NCBI RefSeq assembly: GCF_000017565.1
Contig: NC_009719.1
Coordinates: 806,001 to 870,000, forward strand
From: Parvibaculum lavamentivorans DS-1
GTDB taxonomy: Bacteria; Pseudomonadota; Alphaproteobacteria; Parvibaculales; Parvibaculaceae
Length of the DNA: 64,000 nt
Direction: 5' to 3'
Shown here: piece by piece, positions 32,824-44,379 of the stretch
Layout: every line of letters begins with the position of its first letter
Numbering within the stretch: position 1 is the first letter of the stretch
Translations under genes and position numbers: made by a program
Notes under the pieces: generated by a model
Told to the model about the DNA's origin: nothing
Databases searched by the model: none
The model's input: the letters and a program-made list of their open reading frames with translations, nothing else

Positions 32824-33782
32824 CCCCTTGGCGCCGCTGCTCTTTTCAGCCTGTCATTGATCGCCTCGCCGAGCCCCTCCATGGGGATCGGCGAGACCGC
32901 GATCCGCTTGCCGCCCGCCGTCGCATCGAGCGCGCGCAGCATCGCGAAAAGGTTGGCCGCCGCCTCCGTCAGGTCCCCGGAAGCCGATAGATTCATTGAG
33001 CTTTTCGCCTCGGGCCCGAAGCCGAGCAGCACCTCGTCCGGCCCCGCTTCCGCCGCATCGAGCCGCAACGGCGCCCCCGGCGCATAATGGCTTTCAAGCT
33101 GCCCCGGCGATGCGCGTCCGGCCTCTCCGGCCGCTGCATCCGCATCGGCCAGCCGCCCTCCCAGCACCGCCTCGATCTCCTCCCGCGCCACCGCGCCGGG
33201 TCGCAGAAGTGTCGGAATTCCTTGAGGAAATCCGATTACGCTGGATTCAAGCCCCAGCCGGCAGGCCCCCCCATCCAGCACCATCGCCAGCAGGTCGGAG
33301 TGCCCCAGCGACTCCATCACATGGCCCGCTTGCGTCGGGCTCACCTTGCCGGATGCATTGGCCGAAGGCGCGGCAATCGGCCGTTTTGCGGCCTCCAGCA
33401 GCGCCTGCGCCGTCTCATGCGCCGGCACGCGGATCGCCACCGTGTCGAGCCCCGCGCTCACCAGCAGCGACAGCTTTGCATCCGCCCGCCGCGGCAGCAC
33501 CAGCGTCAGCCCGCCGGGCCAGAAATGCCGCGCCAGAGCTTCCGCCTCGGCGCTGAAAACCACATATTTTTCAGCCACTTGCGCGTCAGCCACGTGAACG
33601 ATCAGCGGGTTGAAACGTGGCCTTCCCTTGGCCTCGAAAATGCGCGCCACTGCCTTCTCGTCGCTCGCATCCGCGCCAAGTCCGTAGACGGTCTCCGTCG
33701 GAAACGCGACAAGCTTCCCCTCGCGGATCAGCTCACCCGCTCGCGCAATCGCCGCCTCGCTCGCCGCCACGCATTCCGCCAT
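32820..33782 (-). CDS. tsaC: L-threonylcarbamoyladenylate synthase (Sua5/YrdC type)
   Basis: 320 residues, the long Sua5 form. N-terminal YrdC domain: KLVAFPTETVYGLGADA, FEAKGRPRFNPLIVHV, WPGGLTLVLPRR and PIAAPSANASGKVSPT. Then a linker and C-terminal Sua5 domain starting SPGQLESHYAPGAPL. It makes threonylcarbamoyl-AMP from threonine, bicarbonate and ATP for the t6A37 tRNA modification. The start at 33782 (MAECVAAS) is favoured; the frame open to 33947 covers the divergent acyl-CoA dehydrogenase start. It is convergent, by a 4-nt overlap, with the VOC gene. Confidence 0.95.
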   Translation of the reverse strand: MAECVAASEAAIARAGELIREGKLVAFPTETVYGLGADASDEKAVARIFEAKGRPRFNPLIVHVADAQVAEKYVVFSAEAEALARHFWPGGLTLVLPRRADAKLSLLVSAGLDTVAIRVPAHETAQALLEAAKRPIAAPSANASGKVSPTQAGHVMESLGHSDLLAMVLDGGACRLGLESSVIGFPQGIPTLLRPGAVAREEIEAVLGGRLADADAAAGEAGRASPGQLESHYAPGAPLRLDAAEAGPDEVLLGFGPEAKSSMNLSASGDLTEAAANLFAMLRALDATAGGKRIAVSPIPMEGLGEAINDRLKRAAAPRG

Positions 33783-33870
33783 CAATCCCACTCTTCTGCT
33801 CGGTACACTTCGCGCGGAGAATACAGTAGAAGGCCAAAACACCTCGCTTTTCCGCGCCTCAGGAGACCTC

Positions 33871-35631
33871 ATGACATATCGTCCGCCCGTCCGCGACATG
33901 GCTTTCACGCTGAACGAGGTCGCCGGTCTTTCGGATCTGCTGGGCAAGGGCGCCTATGAGGATGTCTCTGCCGATCTGGTCGAAGCTGTCATGGAGGAGG
34001 GCGCCAAGCTCGCCGCCGATGTCCTCGCGCCGCTCAACCGCTCGGGCGACGCCGAGGGCGCGAAGCTGAAAAGCGGAGCGGTATCAGTGCCTTCCGGCTT
34101 TGCGGAGGCGTACCGCAGATGGGTCGAAGGCGGCTGGGGCAGCCTCGCGGCGACGACGGAATATGGCGGGCAGGGCCTCCCCGTCGCGCTCTCCGTCGCC
34201 ATGCAGGAAATGTGGAACGCCGCCTGCCTCTCCTTCGGCCTCTGCCCCATCCTCAGCCAGGGCGCCATCGAAGCGCTGACGGCGCATGGCACCGAAGAAC
34301 AGAAAAACATCTACCTCGCCAGGCTCATCTCGGGCGAGTGGACCGGCACGATGAACCTCACCGAGCCGCAGGCAGGCTCCGATCTCAACGCCTTGAAAAC
34401 AAAGGCCGTTCCGCAGGGCGACGGCACCTACCGCATCAGCGGCACCAAGATCTACATCACTTATGGCGACCACGACATGGCCGAAAACATCGTCCATCTC
34501 GTCCTCGCGCGCCTGCCCGATGCGCCTCCCGGCACGAAGGGCATTTCGCTTTTCCTCGTCCCCAAATTCCTCGTCAACGAAGACGGCTCCCTCGGCGCCC
34601 GCAACGATGCCTGGTGCATTGGACTTGAAGAAAAACTCGGCATCCATGGCAGCCCCACCTGCGTCATGTCCTATGGCGAAAATGGCGGCGCCATCGGTAC
34701 GCTGATCGGTCAGGAAAACCGCGGCCTCGCCTGCATGTTCACGATGATGAACAACGCCCGCCTCCTCGTCGGCACGCAAGGCGTCGCCATCGCCGAAGCC
34801 GCATATCAGCACGCCTTGGCCTACGCGAAAGACCGCAAGCAGGGTCGCCCGCTCGGCTCCACCCTCGCACCCGGCGAAATGGCGCCCATCATCGAGCATC
34901 CCGACATCCGCCGTATGCTCCTCACCATGAAATCGCTCACCGATGCCTCGCGTGCCATCTGCTACGCAACGGCCGTCGCCATCGACGGCGCGCATGCCGG
35001 GGATAAGCGTGAAGAAGCGCAGGCCCGCGCCGATTTGCTGACACCCATCGCCAAATCCTTCTCCACCGATATCGGCGTCGAGGTCGCTTCCATCGGCGTG
35101 CAGATTCATGGCGGCATGGGCTTCATCGAGGAAACCGGCGCCGCGCAATTCCTCCGCGACGCGCGCATCCTGCCGATCTATGAAGGCACAAACGGCATTC
35201 AGGCAATAGATCTCGTCAGCCGCAAGCTGCCGCTCGGAAATGGCAGCGTGGTCAAAAATTTCATCGCCGAAATGCGCGAAACGGCGCAGCAGGCGCGTTC
35301 CTCCAACAACAAGCTCCTCGGCGAAATCGGCGGCGCGCTCGATGGTGCGCTTGACGCGCTCGACAAGGCGACGGACTACATGCTCGCCAATCTGAAATCC
35401 GCGCCGAACGATTGCCTCGCCGGTGCTTCGCCCTATCTCCGCCTCTTCGGAACGGCGGCCGGCGGCCATTATCTGGCGCAGAGCGCGCTGCGCGATCCCG
35501 CGGCAAAGGCGCGCCTCGCCCTCGCGCAATTCTACGCGGCCAACGTGCTTCCCGCCGTTCACGGCCTGCTCGCTCCGGCTACGGCGGGCGCGGATAGTCT
35601 CTTCGCGCTGACAGCGGATGATCTGGCCTGA
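33871..35631 (+). CDS. acyl-CoA dehydrogenase
   Basis: 586 residues, the long (~590 aa) acyl-CoA dehydrogenase class with extended C-terminus. FAD/substrate motif MNLTEPQAGSDLNALKTKA, FVVP-like loop FLVPKFLVN, IHGGMGFIEETGAAQFLRDARI, and catalytic base Glu in IYEGTNGIQAIDLVSRKL. It catalyses the first, FAD-dependent step of beta-oxidation, giving electrons to ETF. ATG 33871 follows AGGAGA (33861-33866). Its TGA overlaps the ATG of the symporter gene. Chain-length preference is not visible. Confidence 0.95.
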   Translation: MTYRPPVRDMAFTLNEVAGLSDLLGKGAYEDVSADLVEAVMEEGAKLAADVLAPLNRSGDAEGAKLKSGAVSVPSGFAEAYRRWVEGGWGSLAATTEYGGQGLPVALSVAMQEMWNAACLSFGLCPILSQGAIEALTAHGTEEQKNIYLARLISGEWTGTMNLTEPQAGSDLNALKTKAVPQGDGTYRISGTKIYITYGDHDMAENIVHLVLARLPDAPPGTKGISLFLVPKFLVNEDGSLGARNDAWCIGLEEKLGIHGSPTCVMSYGENGGAIGTLIGQENRGLACMFTMMNNARLLVGTQGVAIAEAAYQHALAYAKDRKQGRPLGSTLAPGEMAPIIEHPDIRRMLLTMKSLTDASRAICYATAVAIDGAHAGDKREEAQARADLLTPIAKSFSTDIGVEVASIGVQIHGGMGFIEETGAAQFLRDARILPIYEGTNGIQAIDLVSRKLPLGNGSVVKNFIAEMRETAQQARSSNNKLLGEIGGALDGALDALDKATDYMLANLKSAPNDCLAGASPYLRLFGTAAGGHYLAQSALRDPAAKARLALAQFYAANVLPAVHGLLAPATAGADSLFALTADDLA

Positions 35632-37019
35632 TGGTTACCAGTTTCGCGACGATATCCTCCGCGCTCGCCATCATCTGGGTGATGCTCATCGTCTCGAAGT
35701 ATCTGCGCTGGCGTCTTGCCGTTCTGGCGCGCCTTTTTATCCCCGGTTCGGTCGTTGCGGGCTTCATCCTGATGTTCGCGGGACCGGAAGTGGCGGGCGC
35801 CATGTCCGGCGTCGAACTCGTCCCCGAAGATGTGCTGGATGTCTGGCGGCAGCTGCCCGCGCTGTTGATCAATGTCGTCTTCGCCGGCCTTTTTCTTGGC
35901 AAGATCATTCCCGGGCCTCGCCAGATCTGGCACCGCGCGGGCCCCGTCATTGCTTATGGCCAGGCCATCGCTTGGGGCCAGTATGTCGTTGGAATCGGCC
36001 TTGTCATCGCCGTTCTCGCGCCGTTCTATGCCACGCCGCCGGTCGCTGGCGCCCTGATCGAGATTTCGTTTGAAGGCGGTCACGGCACGGCCGCTGGCCT
36101 CGGCCCGACCTTCGATGCGGTGGGCTTTTCCGCGGGCACAGATCTCGCTCTTGGCCTCGCAACCATCGGCCTTGTCGGCTCCGTGCTGATCGGCCTTGTA
36201 CTGATCAACTGGGCGGCCCGGCGCGGTCTTGTCGATCCAGAAGGCATCCGCTCGCCGACGCCAGAACTTCATCCGGATCCACCCGCCGATACGACGGAGC
36301 AGCTTGCAGCCCGCCCCGCGACGACGGATGCCGCGCAGCCCATCGATCCGATGTCGCTGCATCTCGGTCTCTTCGCCGTCGCTATTGCTATCGGTTGGGG
36401 CCTGCATCAACTGTTGATCCTTCTTGAGGAACACACCTGGGGCCGCGACGGCACGCGGATCCTTGCCTATCTGCCGCTTTTCCCGCTCGCCATGCTCGGC
36501 GGTGTCGCCGTGCAGGTCGTGGTCAGCCGCTATATTGGCATGGGCCTTGTGGACCGGGGATTAGTGAACCGGATTTCCGGTGCCGCCCTCGACATTCTGA
36601 TTGTCGCGGCGCTGGCGACGCTCTCATTGACCGCGATCAACGATAATCTCGGCCCCTTCGTCTGGCTCGCCGTCGGCGGCATCGCCTGGAATATTTTTGC
36701 GTTGCTGGTGCTGGCACCCCGCATGCTTGGGCCCGACTGGTTCGCGCAAGGCATCCCGCATTTCGGACAGGCGATGGGGATGACGGTGAGCGGCCTGATG
36801 CTCTTCCGTATCGCCGATCCTGAAAACCGCTCCGGAGGGCTGGAGAATTTCGGCTACAAGCAGCTTTTCTTCGCCCCCATTGTCGGCGGCGGCCTGTTCA
36901 CGGCGGCCGTCATGCCGCTTATCCTCGCCTTCGGCCCCTGGCCCCTGCTGATTTGCACGAGCCTGCTTCTGGCAGTCTGGATTTATGTCGGCGAGCGATT
37001 GGCGCGGAAGGTTCCGTAG
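35631..37019 (+). CDS. gltS: sodium/glutamate symporter family protein (GltS)
   Basis: 462 residues with about ten membrane segments in two halves. GltS features: LARLFIPGSVVAGF in the first half, EGGHGTAAGLGPTFD at the first re-entrant loop, and the second-half loop around FGQAMGMTVSGLMLFRIADP. A polar cytosolic linker (ELHPDPPADTTEQL) joins the halves. It imports glutamate or a similar acid with Na+. The start codon overlaps the acyl-CoA dehydrogenase stop (TGATG), so they are translationally coupled; why is unclear. Substrate could be another carboxylate. Confidence 0.88.
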   Translation: MVTSFATISSALAIIWVMLIVSKYLRWRLAVLARLFIPGSVVAGFILMFAGPEVAGAMSGVELVPEDVLDVWRQLPALLINVVFAGLFLGKIIPGPRQIWHRAGPVIAYGQAIAWGQYVVGIGLVIAVLAPFYATPPVAGALIEISFEGGHGTAAGLGPTFDAVGFSAGTDLALGLATIGLVGSVLIGLVLINWAARRGLVDPEGIRSPTPELHPDPPADTTEQLAARPATTDAAQPIDPMSLHLGLFAVAIAIGWGLHQLLILLEEHTWGRDGTRILAYLPLFPLAMLGGVAVQVVVSRYIGMGLVDRGLVNRISGAALDILIVAALATLSLTAINDNLGPFVWLAVGGIAWNIFALLVLAPRMLGPDWFAQGIPHFGQAMGMTVSGLMLFRIADPENRSGGLENFGYKQLFFAPIVGGGLFTAAVMPLILAFGPWPLLICTSLLLAVWIYVGERLARKVP

Positions 37020-37124
37020 CGTCGGCCTTGGCGTTCATTTGCGCCGTTTGACCTCTCTCCGCCGTGCGCCTATCACGGATATGTCGCCTCGCGGCCTTTC
37101 GCGGGCGATTGTTCGAGAGTCCCC

Positions 37125-38183
37125 ATGTCCGATATTTCGCAAGCGACCATAGAAAGCACCGATCTCCGCTATCCCCTCGACAAGAGGGTGCCGGAACCGG
37201 CGGAAATGCTGGAGGTCGCCAAGGGCATCTGGTGGGTGCGCATGCCGCTTCCCTTCCAGCTCGATCACATCAACCTCTGGCTGCTCGAAGACGGCGAGGG
37301 CTGGACGGTGGTGGATACAGGCGTCGCCTCCGACGAAGTGAAGGCGCTCTGGCGCGAGGTTTTCAAGACCGGCCTTCGCGGCAAGCCCATCACAGGCCTC
37401 GTCGTCACCCATCTCCACCCGGATCACGTCGGCCTTGCCGGCTGGTTCACGCGCAAATGGGGCATCGAGCTGCGCATGTCGCGCACCGATTTCCTGATGT
37501 GCAAGACGCTGGTGCTCGATACGGGCCGCGACGCGCCGCAGGAAGCGCTTGATTTCTATCGCGCCGCCGGCTTCAGCGAGCGCGGTGTCGAGAGCTATCG
37601 CAAGCGTTTCGGCGGCTTCGGCGAACGCGTATCGCGCATGCCCGATATTTTCCGTCGTCTGCGCGAGGGCGATGAATTGAAGATCGGCGGCCGGACATGG
37701 CGCGCCGTCGTCGGCTCCGGCCACGCGCCCGAGCACATCTGCCTCTATTGCGAGGAAGCGAAAATCCTCATCTCCGGCGATCAGGTGCTGCCGAGGATAT
37801 CCTCGAATGTCAGCGTCCATCCGACGGAAGCTTACGAAAATCCGCTGGAAGACTGGATCGACAGCTGCAAGCGCCTGCGCGCCACGCTGCCAGAAGACCT
37901 GCTTGTCCTCCCCGCGCATAACGAGCCCTTCTACGGTCTCCACACCCGCCTGACGCAGCTCATCGACGGCCATGAGGACGGATTGGCGAAACTCCACGCG
38001 CTTCTCGAAACGCCGAAACGTGCCATTGACGTTTTCCCCGCCCTCTTCAAGCGCAAGATCGGCCCCGAAGTCTTCTTCATGGCGACGGGCGAAAGCCTCG
38101 CGCACCTGAATTGCCTGATCGGCCGCGGTCTTGCGACCCTCAGCCGCGACGAAAAAGGCGTCGACTGGTACCGCCAGGCTTAA
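37125..38183 (+). CDS. MBL-fold metallo-hydrolase
   Basis: 352 residues. Zn-binding HLHPDH motif in VVTHLHPDHVGLAG (residues ~93-106), a second His in SGHAPEHICLY, Asp in ILISGDQVLPRIS, and the closing His in LVLPAHNEPF. The N-terminus IWWVRMPLPFQLDHINLWLLED is typical of glyoxalase II-like hydrolases. A C-terminal helical tail of ~90 residues (HARL-type, KLHALLETPKRAIDVF) is like the LACTB2/DUF group. Substrate unknown: thioester, lactone or nucleic acid are all possible. Confidence 0.93.
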   Translation: MSDISQATIESTDLRYPLDKRVPEPAEMLEVAKGIWWVRMPLPFQLDHINLWLLEDGEGWTVVDTGVASDEVKALWREVFKTGLRGKPITGLVVTHLHPDHVGLAGWFTRKWGIELRMSRTDFLMCKTLVLDTGRDAPQEALDFYRAAGFSERGVESYRKRFGGFGERVSRMPDIFRRLREGDELKIGGRTWRAVVGSGHAPEHICLYCEEAKILISGDQVLPRISSNVSVHPTEAYENPLEDWIDSCKRLRATLPEDLLVLPAHNEPFYGLHTRLTQLIDGHEDGLAKLHALLETPKRAIDVFPALFKRKIGPEVFFMATGESLAHLNCLIGRGLATLSRDEKGVDWYRQA

Positions 38184-38228
38184 ATCCCGCCTAGACTGGC
38201 AGGTAATGAAATTCCTCGGCCCAAGGCA

Positions 38229-39158
38229 ATGACCACGCTTCTCGTCACCCATTCCGCCTGTCTCGAACACGAAACCCCGCCGGGCCATCCCGAATGCGTG
38301 GCGCGGTTGCGTGCCGTGCTCGGCGCGCTCGAGACCGAGGATTTCGCGCTGTTGCAGCGCGCAGAGGCGCCGCGCGCCAGCCACGAGCAGATCGCGCGCG
38401 TTCATCCGATGAGCCATATCGAGCGCATCGAATCCTGCGTGCCTGAAAGCGGTTTCCGCCGCATAGATGCCGACACGGCGATGTCTCCGGGTTCCGCGGA
38501 GGCGGCTTTCCGCGCCGCCGGCGCCGTCGTCTATGCCGTCGACGAGGTCATGTCGGGCCGGGCCCGCAACGGTTTCTGTGCCATTCGCCCGCCGGGGCAC
38601 CACGCGGAACCCGAAACTTCAATGGGCTTCTGCCTGTTCAACAACATTGCCATCGGCGCTCTTCATGCGCGCGAGGCGCATGGCTGCAAGCGTGTCGCCG
38701 TCATCGATTTCGACGTGCATCACGGCAACGGTACGCAGGCCGCCTTTGAAACGAACCCGGACCTCTTCTACGCCTCCACCCATCAATGGCCGCTTTATCC
38801 TGGCACGGGCAGGGCAGGAGAATTTGGCTTGGGCAATATCCTGAACCGTTGCCTGCAGCCTGGCGCCGGCTCGGCCGAGTTCCGCGCGGCGATTTCGGAT
38901 GCGGTTATCCCCGCCCTGGAACAATTTCGCCCGGATTTCATCTTCATTTCGGCGGGTTTCGATGCACATATCTCGGACCCGCTCGCAAATCTGCGGCTCA
39001 CCGACGAAGACTATGGCTGGGTCACGGCCGAGCTCGTGAAGACGGCGGACCGTCTCTGCGGCGGTCGCGTTGTCTCCGCGCTTGAGGGGGGGTATGACTT
39101 GGAGGCGCTGGCGTCGAGTTCGCGCGCGCATGTGAAGGCGCTGATGCTCGCCGCCTGA
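38229..39158 (+). CDS. histone deacetylase family protein
   Basis: 309 residues. Arginase/deacetylase fold with the class II hallmarks: [36 protein letters not shown] (general-base His pair), and the zinc-binding [15 protein letters not shown] with a further Asp in [13 protein letters not shown]. The catalytic Tyr equivalent is in [12 protein letters not shown]. Bacterial members deacetylate polyamines, acetoin-linked or protein substrates; here unknown. It precedes xseB by 37 nt, and the order HDAC-xseB-ispA-dxs is a recurrent alphaproteobacterial block as far as I recall. Confidence 0.95.
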   Translation: MTTLLVTHSACLEHETPPGHPECVARLRAVLGALETEDFALLQRAEAPRASHEQIARVHPMSHIERIESCVPESGFRRIDADTAMSPGSAEAAFRAAGAVVYAVDEVMSGRARNGFCAIRPPGHHAEPETSMGFCLFNNIAIGALHAREAHGCKRVAVIDFDVHHGNGTQAAFETNPDLFYASTHQWPLYPGTGRAGEFGLGNILNRCLQPGAGSAEFRAAISDAVIPALEQFRPDFIFISAGFDAHISDPLANLRLTDEDYGWVTAELVKTADRLCGGRVVSALEGGYDLEALASSSRAHVKALMLAA

Positions 39159-39195
39159 TAAAGCCCGGAGTACCGCCCCAAAAGGGAGAGAGACC

Positions 39196-39456
39196 ATGTC
39201 CGCCGCCAAAGCCGAAGCACATAACGATATCGACAAGCTGAGCTTCGAGGAGGCGTTGGCGCAGCTTGAGAAGATCGTCGGTCAGCTCGAATCCGGCGAG
39301 GCGCCGCTTGAGAAGTCGATTGAACTCTATGAACGCGGCACCGCGCTGAAAGCCCATTGCGAAACGCGCCTGAAAGCGGCGGAAGCGCGCGTCGAAAAGA
39401 TCACCCTGTCGGCTTCAGGCGAGCCTTCGGGCACCGAGCCGTTGGACGTCGGCTGA
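39196..39456 (+). CDS. xseB: exodeoxyribonuclease VII small subunit
   Basis: 86 residues. The conserved core is [33 protein letters not shown], a helical hairpin that packs on XseA to make the single-strand DNA exonuclease. xseA itself is not in the window. The gene starts 37 nt after the deacetylase gene, and ispA begins 16 nt after its stop. Confidence 0.96.
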   Translation: MSAAKAEAHNDIDKLSFEEALAQLEKIVGQLESGEAPLEKSIELYERGTALKAHCETRLKAAEARVEKITLSASGEPSGTEPLDVG

Positions 39457-39472
39457 CGGATACGCGCCGTCA

Positions 39473-40381
39473 ATGACCTCATCCCCCGCAAATGCCGCGC
39501 AATTTGAAGCCGGATTGGCCACGGTCGCCGCGAAAGTGGAAGAGATGCTCGACCGCCTTTTGCCGCGCGTGGAAGGACCGGAGGCGCGCATCGCGGAGGC
39601 GATGCGTTATGCGGCGCTGGGAGGCGGAAAGCGCTTTCGCCCCTTTCTTGTTGCGCAGAGCGCCGCGCTTTTCGGCGTCGCCTCGGAGGCGGCGTTGCGT
39701 GCCGCAGCCGCCGCCGAATGCGTACATATCTACTCCCTCGTCCATGACGACCTTCCCTGCATGGATGATGATGACCTGCGCCACGGTTTGCCGGCCGTTC
39801 ACCGCCAGTTCGACGAGGCGACGGCAGTCCTCGCAGGCGACGCTCTCCTGACGCTAGCCTTCGAAATTCTCGCCGATCCAGAAACGCATGAGCGTGCCCG
39901 TGTCCGCATCGAGCTTGTCCGCCGCCTCGCCATTGCATCCGGTGCACACGGCATGGTCGGCGGCCAGATCATCGACCTGACCAGCGAGGGCAGGGAGCTC
40001 GACATGGGCGGGATCACCCGTTTGCAGCAGCTCAAGACAGGCGCGTTGATCTCGTTCAGCTGCGAGGCAGGCGCCATTCTCGGCCGCGCCTCGCCCGATG
40101 CACTTCACGCGCTACATGCTTATGCCCATGACATGGGCCTTGCCTACCAGATCGCGGACGACATTCTGGATGCTGAAGGTGATGCCGCGGCCATGGGCAA
40201 GGCGACGGGCAAGGACGCGGCGGCGGGCAAGGCCACCTTCGTTTCGATCCTCGGCCTCGACCGCGCTCGCGCGCAGGCCGGGATGCTTGCGGAGCAGGCC
40301 GTCCAACACCTTGATTTGTTTGATGAAAGAGCCGATCTTTTGCGTCATGCCGCGCATTTCGTTATAACGCGCCGCAACTGA
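39473..40381 (+). CDS. ispA: polyprenyl diphosphate synthase (farnesyl diphosphate synthase type)
   Basis: 302 residues. First aspartate-rich motif DDLPCMDDDD (residues ~94-103) with the two-residue insertion of bacterial FPP synthases, and second motif YQIADDILDAEGD. Both bind Mg-diphosphate. It condenses DMAPP and IPP to farnesyl diphosphate, the branch point to quinones, undecaprenyl carriers and hopanoids. It sits between xseB and dxs, so precursor supply and chain elongation are encoded together. Confidence 0.95.
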   Translation: MTSSPANAAQFEAGLATVAAKVEEMLDRLLPRVEGPEARIAEAMRYAALGGGKRFRPFLVAQSAALFGVASEAALRAAAAAECVHIYSLVHDDLPCMDDDDLRHGLPAVHRQFDEATAVLAGDALLTLAFEILADPETHERARVRIELVRRLAIASGAHGMVGGQIIDLTSEGRELDMGGITRLQQLKTGALISFSCEAGAILGRASPDALHALHAYAHDMGLAYQIADDILDAEGDAAAMGKATGKDAAAGKATFVSILGLDRARAQAGMLAEQAVQHLDLFDERADLLRHAAHFVITRRN

Positions 40382-40431
40382 GTCCGGGCCTTCTTTCGGC
40401 CCCCGATCTGGCCTTTGAACGGCCGAGGTGA

Positions 40432-42384
40432 GTGTTGAACAGCAAACCCCCGACCCCTTTGCTTGACCGGGTGACCGTCCCGGCAGATTTGCGCGCGCTT
40501 GGTGAAGGCGATCTGCGGCAGCTTGCCGAGGAATTGCGCGCGGAGATGGTCGACGCCGTCTCGCAGACGGGTGGCCATCTCGGTGCGGGGCTTGGTGTTG
40601 TCGAACTGACGGTCGCTCTCCACTACGTGTTCAACACGCCGGAAGACCGCATCATCTGGGATGTCGGCCATCAGGCTTATCCCCACAAGATACTCACCGG
40701 CCGCCGCGACCGCATCCGCACGCTGCGACAGGGCGACGGACTGTCGGGTTTTACCAAGCGCGCTGAAAGCGAATACGATCCGTTCGGCGCCGCGCATTCC
40801 TCCACCTCGATATCCTCGGGCCTCGGGATGGCCGTCGCCCGCGACCTCAAGGGCGGCACCAACAATGTCGTGGCCGTGATCGGCGATGGTGCGATGTCGG
40901 CGGGCATGGCCTATGAGGCGATGAACAACGCCGGCTCGATGAACAGCCGCCTCATCATCATCCTGAACGACAACGACATGTCGATCGCGCCGCCTGTCGG
41001 CGCCATGAGCGCCTATCTCGCGCGCCTTCTGTCCGGCGGCGCCTACCGCTCCATGCGTCATCTCGCCAAGCAACTCGCGCAGCTCCTGCCCAAACGGCTG
41101 GAAGAAAGCGCCCGCCGCGCCGAGGAATATGCGCGCGGCATGGCGACCGGCGGCACGCTCTTCGAGGAGCTAGGCCTCTACTATGTCGGCCCGATAGACG
41201 GGCATAATTTCGATCATCTGCTGCCCGTGCTGAAGAATGTGCGTGACGCCGGCGAAGGGCCGATCCTCGTTCACGTCGTGACGCAGAAGGGCAAGGGTTA
41301 TGCGCCTGCCGAAGCGGCGGAGGACAAATACCACGGCGTTTCAAAATTCGATGTTGTCACCGGCACGCAAGCGAAGGCGCAGGCAAACGCGCCGAGCTAC
41401 ACCAAGGTCTTCGCCGAAAGCCTGATCGCGCATGCCGAAGAGGACGACAAGATCGTCGCCATCACGGCGGCCATGCCGGGCGGCACGGGCCTCGATCTTT
41501 TTGCGCAGCGTTTTCCGGGGCGTACCTTCGATGTCGGCATTGCCGAGCAACATGCCGTGACTTTCGCTGCGGGCCTCGCAACCGAAGGCTTCAAACCCTT
41601 CGCCACCATCTACTCGACATTCCTGCAGCGCGCCTACGACCAGGTCGTGCATGACGTGGCGATCCAGCGTCTCCCCGTCCGTTTCGCCATCGACCGCGCT
41701 GGGCTCGTCGGCGCCGACGGACCGACGCATGCCGGTTCGTTCGACGTAACCTATCTTGCCTGCCTGCCGGGCTTCGTCGTCATGGCGGCGGCGGACGAGG
41801 TCGAATTGAAACACATGGTGGCGACGGCCGTCGCCATCGACGACCGTCCCTCCTCGTTGCGTTATCCCCGGGGCGAAGGCGTCGGCATCGAAATGCCGGC
41901 CATCGGCACACCTCTCGAAATCGGCAAGGGCCGCATCTTGCGTCAGGGCACCAAGGTGGCGATCCTCTCGCTTGGCACGCGTCTCGCCGAGGCGCTGAAA
42001 GCGGCCGAACAGCTCGGCGCGCTCGGTCTTTCGACAACAGTCGTCGATGCGCGCTTCGCAAAGCCGCTGGACGAAGACCTGATCGCGCGTCTCGCCCGCG
42101 AGCATGAGCTGCTGATTACCGTGGAAGAGGGCTCCATCGGCGGCTTCGGCAGCCATGTGCTTGATTTCCTCGCCCATTCCGGCGCGCTCGATCGTGGCCT
42201 GAAAGTCCGGCCCATGGCGCTGCCGGACATTTTCATTGACCAAGACAAGCCGGAAAAAATGTACGACATCGCCGGGCTGAACGCCGCGCAGATCGTGGAG
42301 ACCGCTCTCTCCGTGCTGGGGCAAGAACGGCAGATCGCTGACTTTCGGCAGATGACGCCGCAGCCGCTGCCGAAACTCGTCTGA
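40432..42384 (+). CDS. dxs: 1-deoxy-D-xylulose-5-phosphate synthase
   Basis: 650 residues, full length. ThDP/Mg site: [23 protein letters not shown]; transketolase-like Pyr domain: [19 protein letters not shown]; the C-terminal transketolase domain is complete. It joins pyruvate and glyceraldehyde-3-phosphate in the first step of the MEP isoprenoid pathway. The start is non-ATG: GTG 40432 or TTG 40435. GAGG (40425-40428) lies 6 nt from the TTG and only 3 nt from the GTG, so TTG ([13 protein letters not shown]) may be the true start. tlyA follows at once. Confidence 0.97.
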   Translation: MLNSKPPTPLLDRVTVPADLRALGEGDLRQLAEELRAEMVDAVSQTGGHLGAGLGVVELTVALHYVFNTPEDRIIWDVGHQAYPHKILTGRRDRIRTLRQGDGLSGFTKRAESEYDPFGAAHSSTSISSGLGMAVARDLKGGTNNVVAVIGDGAMSAGMAYEAMNNAGSMNSRLIIILNDNDMSIAPPVGAMSAYLARLLSGGAYRSMRHLAKQLAQLLPKRLEESARRAEEYARGMATGGTLFEELGLYYVGPIDGHNFDHLLPVLKNVRDAGEGPILVHVVTQKGKGYAPAEAAEDKYHGVSKFDVVTGTQAKAQANAPSYTKVFAESLIAHAEEDDKIVAITAAMPGGTGLDLFAQRFPGRTFDVGIAEQHAVTFAAGLATEGFKPFATIYSTFLQRAYDQVVHDVAIQRLPVRFAIDRAGLVGADGPTHAGSFDVTYLACLPGFVVMAAADEVELKHMVATAVAIDDRPSSLRYPRGEGVGIEMPAIGTPLEIGKGRILRQGTKVAILSLGTRLAEALKAAEQLGALGLSTTVVDARFAKPLDEDLIARLAREHELLITVEEGSIGGFGSHVLDFLAHSGALDRGLKVRPMALPDIFIDQDKPEKMYDIAGLNAAQIVETALSVLGQERQIADFRQMTPQPLPKLV

Positions 42385-42388
42385 CTTG

Positions 42389-43121
<733 letters not shown>

Positions 43122-43132
<11 letters not shown>

Positions 43133-44369
43133 AATCGAGATCGTGATCGAAACGCTCGGTGCGCAGGCGGATGGCGTCGCGCAGACGCCGCAAGGCCCGC
43201 TCTATGTGCCCTATGTGCTGCCGCAAGAGCGCGTGCTCGTGCGGCCTGCCGGCGATGGCCGCGCGGAGCTTCGGCGGGTGCTCGATGCATCCGCTGACCG
43301 CATCGCGCCCGCCTGTCCGCATTTCACCTTCTGTGGCGGCTGCTCGCTTCAGCATATGGAGGCGGCGCGATATGCGGACTGGAAGTGGGCACAAGTCGCC
43401 ACCGCCCTGCGCGCAAGGGGCATCGAGGCGGAAATCGCGCCACTTGTCCCCGCCCGGCCTCGCAGCCGCCGTCGCGCGACCTTCGCCGCGACGCGAACGA
43501 AGAAGACCTTGGCCATCGGCTACTACGCGCAAGCCAGCCACACAATTGTGCCGATCGCGGAATGTCCGCTGGTCGTGCCGGAGATCGAGCGTGCCTTGCC
43601 GGCTCTTGCCGGTCTCGTCGCGCCGGGCCTCTCCCGCACGTCGCGCGCCTCTGTTCTGGTAACCTCCACAGCGAGCGGTCTCGACGTCGCCGTCACAGGC
43701 GGCAAGCCGCTCGACGGACCGCTGCGTCTCGAACTCGCCGCGCGGGCATCCGCTGCCGATATCGCCCGCCTGTCATGGGGCGGTGAAATAGTCGCCGGGC
43801 GGCGTCCGCCTTTTGTTGACCTGTCGGGCCTTGCGGTCCTGCCGCCGCCTGGCGCTTTCCTCCAGCCGACGCGCGAAGGCGAAGCGGCACTTGTCCGGCT
43901 TGTCGCTCAAGGGGTGGGTAAGTCCGTCCGCATCGCCGATCTCTTTGCCGGCTGCGGCACGTTCTCGGCCTCTCTCGCCCGTAGTGCCACCGTTCATGCC
44001 GTCGAAGGCGAGAGCGCATCGCTCGCCGCGCTCGCGCGGGCGGTCCGTGAGCAGGGGCCGTCACTCGGTCTGAAGCCCGTCACCCACGAAACCCGCGACC
44101 TGGCGCGCCGTCCCCTGCTGCGCTCGGAACTCGATAGTTTTGATGCGGTGGTTTTCGATCCGCCTCGCGCCGGCGCGGCGGCGCAGGCCGAGGAAATCGC
44201 TCGTTCTGAAGTCCCTGTCGTTGCCGCCGTTTCTTGCAATCCGGCGACATTCGCCCGCGATGCAAGAACGCTTCTCGACGGAGGCTATGCACTATCGGAG
44301 CTCACGCCCGTGGACCAGTTTCTCTGGTCGCCTCACATCGAGCTCGTGGGGATATTCAGGAAGGGCTGA
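43122..44369 (+). CDS. class I SAM-dependent RNA uracil-C5 methyltransferase (TrmA/RumA family)
   Basis: 415 residues. Fe-S cluster cysteines CPHFTFCGGC near residues 65-75 plus Cys in IAECPLV; SAM site IADLFAGCGTFSASLA; catalytic nucleophile Cys in AVSCNPATFARDA, and FDPPRAGA. It transfers methyl to C5 of a uridine in rRNA (m5U1939-type) or tRNA; which one cannot be told here. ATG 43122 overlaps tlyA's end by 11 nt. Last gene of the isoprenoid/RNA-modification run. Confidence 0.93.
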
Positions 44370-44379
44370 TCCTGCGGGG

